From contig UQZX01000008.1 of NCBI GenBank assembly GCA_900545525.1, positions 1 through 64,000 of the forward strand: DNA of 64,000 nucleotides. Reading direction: 5' to 3'. The DNA is from an uncultured Prevotella sp. Lineage in GTDB: Bacteria > Bacteroidota > Bacteroidia > Bacteroidales > Bacteroidaceae. Below the pieces are notes generated by a model, which saw only the letters and a program-made list of their open reading frames with translations, searched no databases and was not told the DNA's origin. Positions 50,107 to 57,968 of this stretch are shown here, piece after piece (the stretch's first letter is position 1; each line of letters begins with the position of its first letter). Position numbers and translations under genes: made by a program.

Positions 50107-51309
50107 ATGCCACAAATATCTAACCGCGGAATAGAAATGCCGGAGTCGCCGATACGTAAGCTGGCTCCGCTTGCCGCTGCTGCAAAGAACAGGGGAATTA
50201 AGGTTTATCATCTTAACATTGGGCAGCCCGATCTGCCAACCCCGGAGGTTGCGATAGACGCAATACGGAATATAGACCGCAAAATACTTGAGTATTCACC
50301 TTCGCAAGGTTATCTCAGCTACCGCAGAAAGCTGACAGGATATTACAAAAAGTATGGTATAGACGTGTCGGCGGATGACATAATCATCACTTGCGGCGGC
50401 AGTGAGGCTGTTCTTTTTGCATTTCTCTCGTGCCTTAACCCCGGAGATGAAATCATTGTGCCCGAACCTGCATACGCCAACTATATGGCTTTTGCCATAT
50501 CGGCGGGCGCAAGGATAAGGACGATTTCCACAACTATTGAAGAAGGATTTTCGCTTCCTAAGGTAGAGAAGTTTGAGGAACTGATAAACGAGAGGACACG
50601 CGCCATTCTTATATGTAATCCCAACAATCCTACAGGCTATCTGTATACACGGCGGGAGATGAACCAGATAAGGGATATGGTTAAGAAGTACGACCTGTAT
50701 CTCTTCTCCGACGAAGTCTACAGGGAGTATATCTATACCGGTTCGCCCTACATAAGCGCATGTCACCTTGAGGGTATTGAGCAGAATGTTGTACTTATAG
50801 ACTCCGTAAGCAAGAGATATAGCGAGTGCGGCATACGTATCGGTGCACTGATAACAAAGAACAGTGAGGTTCGCAAAGCCGTGATGAAGTTCTGTCAGGC
50901 ACGTCTGTCTCCTCCCCTTATAGGTCAGATAGCCGCCGAGGCTTCGCTCGACGCTCCGGAAGAATATCATCGGGAGATTTACGATGAATATGTTGAGCGC
51001 CGCAAATGTCTTATCGACGGTCTTAACCGCATTCCCGGCGTGTACTCACCTATACCTATGGGGGCTTTCTATACGGTGGCAAAGCTTCCTGTCGACGACA
51101 GCGAGAAGTTCTGCCGCTGGTGTCTGGAAGAGTTTAACCATGAGGGCGAGACAGTAATGATGGCTCCGGCAAGCGGATTTTATACAACTCCCGGTGCCGG
51201 AATTAATCAGGTGCGCATTGCCTATGTGCTTAATAAAGAAGACTTGACACGTGCCCTTGTCGTGTTGCGCAAGGCTTTGGAGGCTTATCCGGGAAGGGTT
51301 GAAGAATGA
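50107..51309 (+). CDS. Class I/II PLP aminotransferase (aspartate-type)
   Basis: 400 residues. Fold-type I: IGQPDLPTPEVAIDAI, EYSPSQGYLSYRRKLTGYY, CNPNNPTGYLYTRREM near 180, and the PLP Lys in DSVSKRYSECGIRIGA near 240. It transfers amino groups between amino acids and 2-oxo acids; AspC-like specificity is likely but not certain. Its stop overlaps the next gene by ATGA. Confidence 0.9.
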   Translation: MPQISNRGIEMPESPIRKLAPLAAAAKNRGIKVYHLNIGQPDLPTPEVAIDAIRNIDRKILEYSPSQGYLSYRRKLTGYYKKYGIDVSADDIIITCGGSEAVLFAFLSCLNPGDEIIVPEPAYANYMAFAISAGARIRTISTTIEEGFSLPKVEKFEELINERTRAILICNPNNPTGYLYTRREMNQIRDMVKKYDLYLFSDEVYREYIYTGSPYISACHLEGIEQNVVLIDSVSKRYSECGIRIGALITKNSEVRKAVMKFCQARLSPPLIGQIAAEASLDAPEEYHREIYDEYVERRKCLIDGLNRIPGVYSPIPMGAFYTVAKLPVDDSEKFCRWCLEEFNHEGETVMMAPASGFYTTPGAGINQVRIAYVLNKEDLTRALVVLRKALEAYPGRVEE

Positions 51310-52556
51310 GTTTTCCGCTTTTCATTGCCCGCCGCATATATTCTGATAAGGCAAAAGACCGCAAGGTCAGCCGCCCGGCAGTACAGATTGCCACTATCGG
51401 TGTGGCAGTAGGGCTTGCCGTGATGATTGTTTCCGTTTCGGTTGTCTTCGGTTTCAAGCATACGATACGCGACAAGGTCATTGGCTTCGGCAGCCATATA
51501 ACGGTGGCAAACTTTAAGAGCCTGCATGGCAGCGAACAGTATCCGGTATGTATACCGGACAGTCTGTTTGGCAGCCTGGCAGGAATAGACGGCGTAAGTC
51601 ATGTCCAGAGATATGCCCTTAAGCAAGGATTGCTCAAGACAGACCGCGATTTTCTCGGCGTATTGTTTAAAGGTATTGCATGCAGCGAATACGATACTAC
51701 CTTTATACATCATAATATAGTAGAAGGCAGCATCCCTGATTTCAGCAGCCGTAAGGGCAGTAACAAGATTGTCATTTCCAAGATAATAGCCGATAAGCTG
51801 GGCATACATGCCGGCGACAGGATATATGCCTATTTTATGAACGATGCCGATGTCAGGGCAAGGCGCTTCAATGTGTCCGGCATATATGAGACAAACCTTG
51901 CCCAGTTTGACAATTCCGTATGTTTCGTTGATTTATATACAGCCGTGAGATTGAACGGCTGGGACTCCGGTCAGGTAAGCGGGGCAGAGCTTACGGTTGA
52001 GAATTTTGACAATCTTACGGCGGTTGAGGATGTCGTTATAGACAAGGTAAACAGGACGGAAGACAAGTATGGGGAGATATTCTCTTCATCTACGGTTCAG
52101 GACATGTACCCTCAGATATTCTCATGGCTTGACCTTCTTGACCTCAATGTATGGATTATCCTTGTCCTTATGTTGTGTGTCGCCGGATTTACAATGATTT
52201 CCGGACTGCTTATCATAATCCTTGAACGGACTAATATGATAGGAATACTCAAGTCTTTAGGATGCAGAAACAATACCATACGCCACATATTTATATGGTT
52301 TGCCGTATTTATAATTGGCAGGGGCATGCTTATCGGCAATGTTATCGGCGTTGGTCTGATAGCCTTGCAGCATTTTACGGGGCTTATAAAACTTGACCCT
52401 TCAACATATTATGTGAGTGTTGTTCCGGTAGAGTTTAATGCAATGTTCATCATCATACTTAATGTCGTGACGCTCATTGCCAGTGTCTTCGTACTTATAG
52501 CCCCAAGTTATATTGTTTCTAATATTCATCCTGCCAAGTCGATGAAATACGAGTGA
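51306..52556 (+). CDS. FtsX/LolC-type ABC transporter permease
   Basis: 416 residues. N-terminal helix (about 25-50, ATIGVAVGLAVMIVSVSVVF), a large extracytoplasmic domain, then three helices near 280-310, 325-350 and 375-405 in the MacB/FtsX pattern (LDLNVWIILVLMLCVAGFTM; GRGMLIGNVIGVGLIALQHF; SNIHPAKSMKYE). The N-terminal SFPLFIARRIYSDKAK is typical of LolC/E-like proteins, so release of lipoproteins to the outer membrane is the likely role. No ATPase gene adjoins. Confidence 0.88.
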   Translation: MSFPLFIARRIYSDKAKDRKVSRPAVQIATIGVAVGLAVMIVSVSVVFGFKHTIRDKVIGFGSHITVANFKSLHGSEQYPVCIPDSLFGSLAGIDGVSHVQRYALKQGLLKTDRDFLGVLFKGIACSEYDTTFIHHNIVEGSIPDFSSRKGSNKIVISKIIADKLGIHAGDRIYAYFMNDADVRARRFNVSGIYETNLAQFDNSVCFVDLYTAVRLNGWDSGQVSGAELTVENFDNLTAVEDVVIDKVNRTEDKYGEIFSSSTVQDMYPQIFSWLDLLDLNVWIILVLMLCVAGFTMISGLLIIILERTNMIGILKSLGCRNNTIRHIFIWFAVFIIGRGMLIGNVIGVGLIALQHFTGLIKLDPSTYYVSVVPVEFNAMFIIILNVVTLIASVFVLIAPSYIVSNIHPAKSMKYE

Positions 52557-52564
52557 CGTTTCAT

Positions 52565-52643
52565 AAAGCTATGCTTTACGATGTCTGACCCTATGCTTTA
52601 CGTGTCGTAATCCATAGCTTTATGATGCGTAAAGCATAGCTTT
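52565..52643. repeat. 22-bp-period palindromic array C
   Basis: Four 13-bp units start at 52565, 52587, 52609 and 52631, exactly 22 bp apart. They are AAAGCTATGCTTT, GACCCTATGCTTT, AATCCATAGCTTT and AAAGCATAGCTTT; the last two have the core in reverse orientation. Spacers are nine bases (acgatgtct, acgtgtcgt, atgatgcgt). Between convergent genes. The rest of the 316-bp gap (52644-52811) shows nothing clear. Confidence 0.88.
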
Positions 52644-52811
52644 ATTTTCCACAATGTTTTATTTGGAGAACAGCTTTTACATGGATATATCCTTAATTGC
52701 CGTGGGTATATAGGCGCTACAGCTTAATTTACAGGCATTAAAGTGTCAGGATTGATATTTGCGGACTTATAGTGTCTTGATACTTCCACATATCATTTTT
52801 AATGATATAAA

Positions 52812-52847
52812 AACGGTCTGCCGGCAAGAAACTTCCGGCAGACCGTT
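52812..52847 (-). terminator. Terminator after uxaB
   Basis: Perfect 13-bp arms AACGGTCTGCCGG (52812-52824) and CCGGCAGACCGTT (52835-52847). On the minus strand it is followed by TTTATATC, 26 bases after the uxaB stop. Confidence 0.88.
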
Positions 52848-52872
52848 GTCTGTAAATAATTTATTTATCTTC

Positions 52873-54351
52873 TTACAAGATTGTCTTAACAGCCTCGAGC
52901 ATACCCTTCTCCTGTATAAGGTCAAGGTCTTTCTTAACGAGAGCGTTGAGACCGGCAATGCTGTTGAGGTCTTCACCCCAGATGCTTGTTGCACCGAGAA
53001 CACCGTCTGTAACCTTCTGAGTGTCACCTGTTGCCCACAGTTCTTTCAGCAGGTCCATTATTTCCTGTGCGTCGTTGGGAACAATCTCTGCGCCGTCTTC
53101 GCGCTTGCCGCCCTTGTAGTATGTGATGATTGCAGCAAGACCGAATACAAGTCCCTGTGGCAGCTCACCCTTGCGCTCAAGATATGTCTTCACTCCTGGC
53201 AGGTCACGTGCACAGAACTTCGGGAAAGAGTTGAGCATGATAGATGTTACCTGATGATCTACAAACGGGTTGTTGAAGCGCTCGAGCACATCACCTGCAA
53301 ACTTCTGAAGCTCGTCCATAGGCAGGTTGAGTGTCTGCATAAGCTCGTCGAACTGTACCTTGTGGATGTACTTGCCGATAACCTCATGGTTGCATGCGTC
53401 ACGCACAATGTTTACGCCGCTGAGGAAAGCAACAGGCGAAAGAACCGTGTGGGGACCGTTGAGCAACGTTACCTTACGCTCGTGATAAGGCTTCTCGCTT
53501 TCAGCGATAAGCACGTGGAGACCAGCCTTTTCTGCGGGGAACTCGGCACGCAGTTCTTCGCATGTCATGTTCTCTGCCTTCTCTATAACCCAAAGGTGGA
53601 ATATCTCTGCCTGTACAACGAGGTTGTCTGCATAGCATACTTTCTCCTGTATCTGTGCGATTTCCTTACGCGGGAAGCCCGGAACGATACGGTCTACGAG
53701 TGTTGCGCATACATAGCAGCTGTTTGTGAACCAGCTCTTGAATGCCTCATAGTCAGCACCGAGGTCTTCTTTCCACAGTTCGATATACTTGTAGATGCAC
53801 TCCTTAAGGTGGTGTCCGTTAAGGAAGATAAGCTCACAAGGCATGATGATAAGACCTTTCTCGGGGTCTCCGTTGAATGTCTTGAAGCGGCGGTAGAGCA
53901 GCTGGACAAGCTTTCCGGGATATGAAGATGCGGGAGCGTCTGTGAATTTGCATGTGTCGTCAAATGCGATACCAGCCTCTGTGGTGTTTGAAATGACGAA
54001 ACGTATCTCCGGCTGGTCTGCAAGAGCCATGAAAGCCTGGTTCTGTGAGTATGGGTTAAGTGCACGGCTGATAACGTCGATGCGCTCAAGTGTATTCACA
54101 GCCTGACCGTTTTCACGTCCCTGAAGGTTCACATGGTACAGACAGTCCTGACCGTTGAGCCAGTCTACCATACCGCGCTCGATGGGCTGTACAACCACTA
54201 CGCTGCCGTTGAAGTCTGTCTTTTGGTTCATGTTCCAGATAATCCAGTCTACAAAAGCACGCAGGAAGTTTCCTTCACCAAACTGGATAATCTTTTCGGG
54301 CATAACGCTTTTGGGCGCTGTCCTTTTGTTCAAAGCTTGTAATTTTTTCAT
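52873..54351 (-). CDS. uxaB: Tagaturonate reductase
   Basis: 492 residues. Mannitol-dehydrogenase superfamily: IIQFGEGNFLRAFVDWIIWN near residue 20, VISNTTEAGI near 120, YPGKLVQLLYRRF, DRIVPGFPRKE, and the K/N/H pattern in LNGPHTVLSPVAFLSG. The family members reduce tagaturonate to altronate with NADH; the flanking uxuA and SDR genes on the same strand point to hexuronate use. It has its own promoter box at 54391-54398. Confidence 0.9.
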   Translation of the reverse strand: MKKLQALNKRTAPKSVMPEKIIQFGEGNFLRAFVDWIIWNMNQKTDFNGSVVVVQPIERGMVDWLNGQDCLYHVNLQGRENGQAVNTLERIDVISRALNPYSQNQAFMALADQPEIRFVISNTTEAGIAFDDTCKFTDAPASSYPGKLVQLLYRRFKTFNGDPEKGLIIMPCELIFLNGHHLKECIYKYIELWKEDLGADYEAFKSWFTNSCYVCATLVDRIVPGFPRKEIAQIQEKVCYADNLVVQAEIFHLWVIEKAENMTCEELRAEFPAEKAGLHVLIAESEKPYHERKVTLLNGPHTVLSPVAFLSGVNIVRDACNHEVIGKYIHKVQFDELMQTLNLPMDELQKFAGDVLERFNNPFVDHQVTSIMLNSFPKFCARDLPGVKTYLERKGELPQGLVFGLAAIITYYKGGKREDGAEIVPNDAQEIMDLLKELWATGDTQKVTDGVLGATSIWGEDLNSIAGLNALVKKDLDLIQEKGMLEAVKTIL

Positions 54352-54390
54352 GATTTGTTATGTTTTTAACGTTGTTTTTCTCGTTGTATG

Positions 54391-54398
54391 CAAAGGTA
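54391..54398 (-). promoter_or_regulatory. Promoter -7 box for uxaB
   Basis: TACCTTTG on the minus strand, 39 bases before the start at 54351. Confidence 0.55.
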
Positions 54399-54465
54399 CT
54401 ATTTTATTTAATAGGTGACATTGTATCTTTATGTTAAAATAACGTAAAGGTTTACGGACGGGTTA

Positions 54466-55278
54466 CTACATGGTGAATGCGTTGAAGCCGCCGTCTACAA
54501 TGGCAACGGTGCCCGTGACAAACTTGGCTGCATCGCTCATCAGATAGTGTATCGTGCCGCAAAGTTCCTCCGGGTCGCCCATCCTGCCGTAAGGTGTCTG
54601 TGTAACCACGTCGTTTCCGCGCTTGGTATATGTGCCGTCCGGATTGGTAAGCAGTGCCCTGTTCTGTTCCGTAATGAAGAAGCCGGGGGCAATGGCGTTG
54701 ACCCTTATTCCCTCACCGAACTTCTTTGCACACTCCGTTGCCATAAACTCGGTAAAGTTGCTTATGCCTGCCTTTGCCGCAGCATATCCGCAGACACGTG
54801 TAAGCGGGCGGAAAGCTGCCATTGACGAGAAGTTGATTATCGACCCCTTGCCCTGCTTCACCATGGGCTTGAGGAATATCTGCGTCGGTATTACCGTTCC
54901 AGTAAGGTTTATGTCGAGCACTTTGCGGAACTGTTCCACGTCAAGGTCGAATATATTCTTGTCCGGAGATATCGTGGCACCGGGCATATTGCCGCCAGCA
55001 GCATTGAGAAGCGTGTCCACTCTGCCGTATTTTTCAATTATTGCATCGCAGTTTTCCTGTACGGCATTGCTGTCCATTACATCGGTTTTCATAAATTCCG
55101 CATGTCCGCCCGCCTTTATGATATCGTCTACAATCTTGTTCCCTATCTCTTCCTTGCGTCCGAGTATTATCACCTTGGCTCCGTTAAGGGCAAGATACTT
55201 GGCTATACATCTGCCGAGGACGCCCGTCCCGCCGGTAATGACAACCACATAATCCTTTATATTAAATAGCTCGTTCAT
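54466..55278 (-). CDS. SDR D-mannonate oxidoreductase (fructuronate reductase-like)
   Basis: 270 residues. Classical SDR: TGGTGVLGRCIAKYLA near 15, NAAG in LLNAAGGNMPG near 92, catalytic Ser in INFSSMAAFRPL, and Tyr/Lys in GYAAAKAGISNF near 165-170. Adjacent to uxuA (20 bp) and upstream of uxaB, it most likely interconverts fructuronate and mannonate, as SDR-type UxuB replacements do in Bacteroidetes and Bacillus. Confidence 0.85.
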   Translation of the reverse strand: MNELFNIKDYVVVITGGTGVLGRCIAKYLALNGAKVIILGRKEEIGNKIVDDIIKAGGHAEFMKTDVMDSNAVQENCDAIIEKYGRVDTLLNAAGGNMPGATISPDKNIFDLDVEQFRKVLDINLTGTVIPTQIFLKPMVKQGKGSIINFSSMAAFRPLTRVCGYAAAKAGISNFTEFMATECAKKFGEGIRVNAIAPGFFITEQNRALLTNPDGTYTKRGNDVVTQTPYGRMGDPEELCGTIHYLMSDAAKFVTGTVAIVDGGFNAFTM

Positions 55279-55297
55279 ATATTATTATATTATAATG

Positions 55298-56497
55298 TTA
55301 TTCAAAAAATCCCGGTTGCTTGTATTCTATGCCGAGTTCACGGTCTACGGTGGCAAGTATTCCCTGCACCTGACCCAGTGCGAACATGCGTCCGAGGAAC
55401 GAATATCCGGCATTGTAGTTGCGCTCTTCGTCGCCGAGCATCGTCATTCCGTGGTCTACGCGCATGGGAAGAGCCGGATTGACCTTCTCGAATATGCGTG
55501 CCAGCTCTATCAGGTCGGCACGTCCGCCGAGGTGTGATGCCTCCGTGAAGTCGCCGTTGGGGAAGATGTGGCATGAACGCAGGTGCACAAACCATGTGCG
55601 GTCAGCATATTTTCTTGCCAGTTCCACAACGTTGTTGTGTGCCCCCGCGGAGAGGGAGCCGGCACAGAAGGTAAGTCCGTTGTGCGGGTTGTCAACAGCT
55701 TTAAGGAACCAGTTGATGTCCTCGTCGCACGTAACGATGCGCGGAAGTCCCAATATGGGGAATGGAGGGTCGTCAGGATGAACGCACATGTACATGTCAT
55801 ACTCCTCGCATGTGGGCATTATCGCGTTCAGGAAGTACTTCATGTTCTCACGCAGCTGCTCTTTCGTTATCCCTTTGTACAGGTCTAACAGTTGGCGGAA
55901 CAGTTCCACCGGGTGCTCATCGTCTTCCTTTATGTTTCCGCTTACAAAGCCCTGTGTCTTTACGATGATGTTCTCAACCAGCTTATGGTCGTCTTCAGGT
56001 GTCATGGTCTTCTTTAGTTCCTCCACCTCTTTCATTATTTCTTCGGACCAGTCGCTCTCTGCGCCCTCGCGTTTCAGTATGCAGCAGTCGAAATAGGCAA
56101 ACTGCGCATGCGAGAAATACAGGTTTGTTGCCCCGTTGGGGTTAAGGTGGTCAAGGTCGGTACGTGCCCAGTCGAGTACGGGCATGAAGTTGTAACAAAT
56201 TGTATGTATACCCTCCAATGACAGATTTTTAAGGCTTTCCTTGTATTTCTCTATCAGTTCGTCCCTGTCCGGACCTGCATATTTGATGCTTTCGCATACC
56301 GGCAGGCTCTCAACCACAGACCACCTCATGCCGTAACTTTCTATATATTCCCGGAGGTCTCTTATTTTCTCGCGTGTCCAGACTTCGCCGTTAGGCACGT
56401 CGTGCAAGGCTGTTACGATGCCTTCCACTCCGATTTGCTTGAGCATGGCAAGCGTTATCTTGTCGTTCTTGCCAAACCATCTCCATGTTCTTTCCAT
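55298..56497 (-). CDS. uxuA: Mannonate dehydratase
   Basis: 399 residues. Characteristic start ERTWRWFGKNDKITLAMLKQ and GIVTALHDVPNGEVWTREKI, then the metal-binding His/Cys region FCAGSLSAGAHN and VHLRSCHIF, plus GRADLIELARIF and RVDHGMTMLGDE near the end. It converts mannonate to 2-keto-3-deoxygluconate in glucuronate breakdown. First gene of the hexuronate set; the gap to rlmH is too small for an obvious separate promoter. Confidence 0.95.
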   Translation of the reverse strand: MERTWRWFGKNDKITLAMLKQIGVEGIVTALHDVPNGEVWTREKIRDLREYIESYGMRWSVVESLPVCESIKYAGPDRDELIEKYKESLKNLSLEGIHTICYNFMPVLDWARTDLDHLNPNGATNLYFSHAQFAYFDCCILKREGAESDWSEEIMKEVEELKKTMTPEDDHKLVENIIVKTQGFVSGNIKEDDEHPVELFRQLLDLYKGITKEQLRENMKYFLNAIMPTCEEYDMYMCVHPDDPPFPILGLPRIVTCDEDINWFLKAVDNPHNGLTFCAGSLSAGAHNNVVELARKYADRTWFVHLRSCHIFPNGDFTEASHLGGRADLIELARIFEKVNPALPMRVDHGMTMLGDEERNYNAGYSFLGRMFALGQVQGILATVDRELGIEYKQPGFFE

Positions 56498-56532
56498 AGT
56501 TTTTTATTTCAATTTTAAAAGTGTTGTTTTCC

Positions 56533-57003
56533 TTATTCGTGGTGATATGGCTCACCTTTTATAATAGTACATGCCCTGTATATCTGCTCCGTAATTATAA
56601 GTCTCACCATCTGATGCGAGAAAGTCATCTTTGACAGCGACACTTTCTCATCTGCCCGTTTGTATACAGCGTCGGAAAAGCCGTACGGACCGCCGATTAC
56701 CAGTGCCAGTCTCTTTGCCGTATGCTGCTTATGTTGCAGCCATGAGGCAAATTCCACGCTCCTGTATTCTTTGCCGTGTTCGTCGAGAAGCACCACAAAG
56801 TCCGCCTGCTGTATCTGCTTCAATATCAGTTCGCCTTCCCTTTCTTTCTGTTGTTCATGCGTAAGGCTCTTCGTATTTTTAAGTTCCGGTATTACCGTAA
56901 GCTCAAAAGGCATGTAGTGGCTTATGCGGCTTGTATAGTCGGCAATGCCTGCCGCAATGTTCTTGTCGGTTGTCTTACCGGTTAATATCAGCAGTGTTTT
57001 CAT
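56533..57003 (-). CDS. rlmH: 23S rRNA (pseudouridine-1915-N3)-methyltransferase
   Basis: 156 residues. SPOUT methyltransferase: SHYMPFELTVIPELKNTKSL, VVLLDEHGKEYRSVEFASWL near 70, LALVIGGPYGFSD near 100, and LIITEQIYRACTIIKGEPYH close to the C-terminus. Methylates the pseudouridine in helix 69. Six bp after DUF4491. Confidence 0.95.
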   Translation of the reverse strand: MKTLLILTGKTTDKNIAAGIADYTSRISHYMPFELTVIPELKNTKSLTHEQQKEREGELILKQIQQADFVVLLDEHGKEYRSVEFASWLQHKQHTAKRLALVIGGPYGFSDAVYKRADEKVSLSKMTFSHQMVRLIITEQIYRACTIIKGEPYHHE

Positions 57004-57009
57004 CCCGTA

Positions 57010-57309
57010 TTAATCCTTGTATTCGTCCTTGCGTTTGGGATTCATCGGAAACCAGCCTTTTTTCACCCGCTGGCGCTGCTCGAACAGTTCCTGTACCGAC
57101 CACAGGAATGAGGCTCCTACAATTCCGAGCACAGAGGATAGAACGGTATTCTCGATGAACAGTGCCGCCGCTATGCACGCTATTCCGGCAACAACGAATG
57201 CCCACCAATATCTTACACCTGTATAATATTCGGTTTTTATTACAATCGGGTGAAACAGTCCGATTGTGAGGAATGCCAGTATGGCTATTACAATTCCTGT
57301 GAAGTTCAT
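57010..57309 (-). CDS. DUF4491 membrane protein
   Basis: 99 residues: start MNFTGIVIAILAFLTIGLFH, three membrane helices (about 4-21, 33-51, 54-72) and a soluble end ELFEQRQRVKKGWFPMNPKR. This is the DUF4491 signature; unknown function. Same transcript as rlmH. A TATATTTG box precedes it. Confidence 0.85.
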   Translation of the reverse strand: MNFTGIVIAILAFLTIGLFHPIVIKTEYYTGVRYWWAFVVAGIACIAAALFIENTVLSSVLGIVGASFLWSVQELFEQRQRVKKGWFPMNPKRKDEYKD

Positions 57310-57335
57310 GCTCTGTTTTTGGTTTATGTGTAATG

Positions 57336-57343
57336 CAAATATA
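57336..57343 (-). promoter_or_regulatory. Promoter -7 box for DUF4491-rlmH
   Basis: TATATTTG on the minus strand, 27 bases before the start at 57309. Confidence 0.5.
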
Positions 57344-57437
57344 CTCTTTTTTCATGAAATGGCAAACAGTATTCCATTTTTACTATAAAATTAACGTGAG
57401 TTAGATATAAGCAAATTATATATCTATAGTTGTAAAT

Positions 57438-57551
57438 TCATCCTTCGGTAGGGACTTTTTCTTGTAAATGTCCACAAAAACAACACATAAAAAAGCTTTA
57501 AACAGGATGAGACACGGACATTTAAAAGAAAAAGTCCCTACCTAAGGATGA
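57438..57551. repeat. 114-bp element with 36-bp inverted arms (MITE-like)
   Basis: Arms at 57438-57473 and 57516-57551 are inverted copies identical at 34 of 36 positions, around a 42-nt AT-rich centre. The arms include TAGGGACTTTTTCTT. No clear target duplication flanks it. Between divergent DUF4491 and GHL10 genes in a 659-bp gap. It could be a miniature inverted element or a very stable RNA hairpin. Confidence 0.8.
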
Positions 57552-57775
57552 CGCTTGCGGATTGTCTTATGACGAACTTACATTAATTTTAATTCAGGTG
57601 AGCAGTTTCCGTCTATAATCTTTTCAGCCGCCGGTGGCGGTTGCCCGTCACACATCCTGCGGTCTTGCGGCGTTCTTTCCTGCCTCCTGCCGGACAGAGT
57701 CAGGATGATATACGGCTCATATTTCCATGCCTTGTATAATGTGTTGGTAATCAGTATGATACCTCTTGTCTTGCA

Positions 57776-57854
57776 AAAGGCGGCGTTTTAGGCTCCGAAA
57801 CACGGTTTTTCAGGCTGCCGGAGACCGTCTCTTAGAGTGCAAAATGCCGCCTTT
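57776..57854. repeat. 22-bp-period palindromic array D
   Basis: Four 13-bp units start at 57776, 57798, 57820 and 57842, exactly 22 bp apart: AAAGGCGGCGTTT, AAACACGGTTTTT, GGAGACCGTCTCT (contains the dyad GAGAC-C-GTCTC) and AAATGCCGCCTTT. The stretch 57552-57775 before it holds a small GC stem CCGCC-GGT-GGCGG (57629-57641) and no gene. Confidence 0.85.
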
Positions 57855-57952
57855 TGAAAAGAGACAGTAATTTAAGGGCTTTTTTATAAGCCGCAGAAAA
57901 GCGTCATGTTAATTTTTGTCATGTTTTATTTGGCTATCATTTTTAAATATAT

Positions 57953-57960
57953 TAATTTTG
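57953..57960 (+). promoter_or_regulatory. Promoter -7 box for GHL10 gene, near-leaderless
   Basis: TAATTTTG with the ATG nine bases after it (57969), the same spacing as at rarA. Confidence 0.55.
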
Positions 57961-57968
57961 GCATTGCT

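Noticed and set aside
57906..57968. Upstream start for the GHL10 gene
   Set aside because: The extra residues precede the promoter box and would bury the signal peptide.
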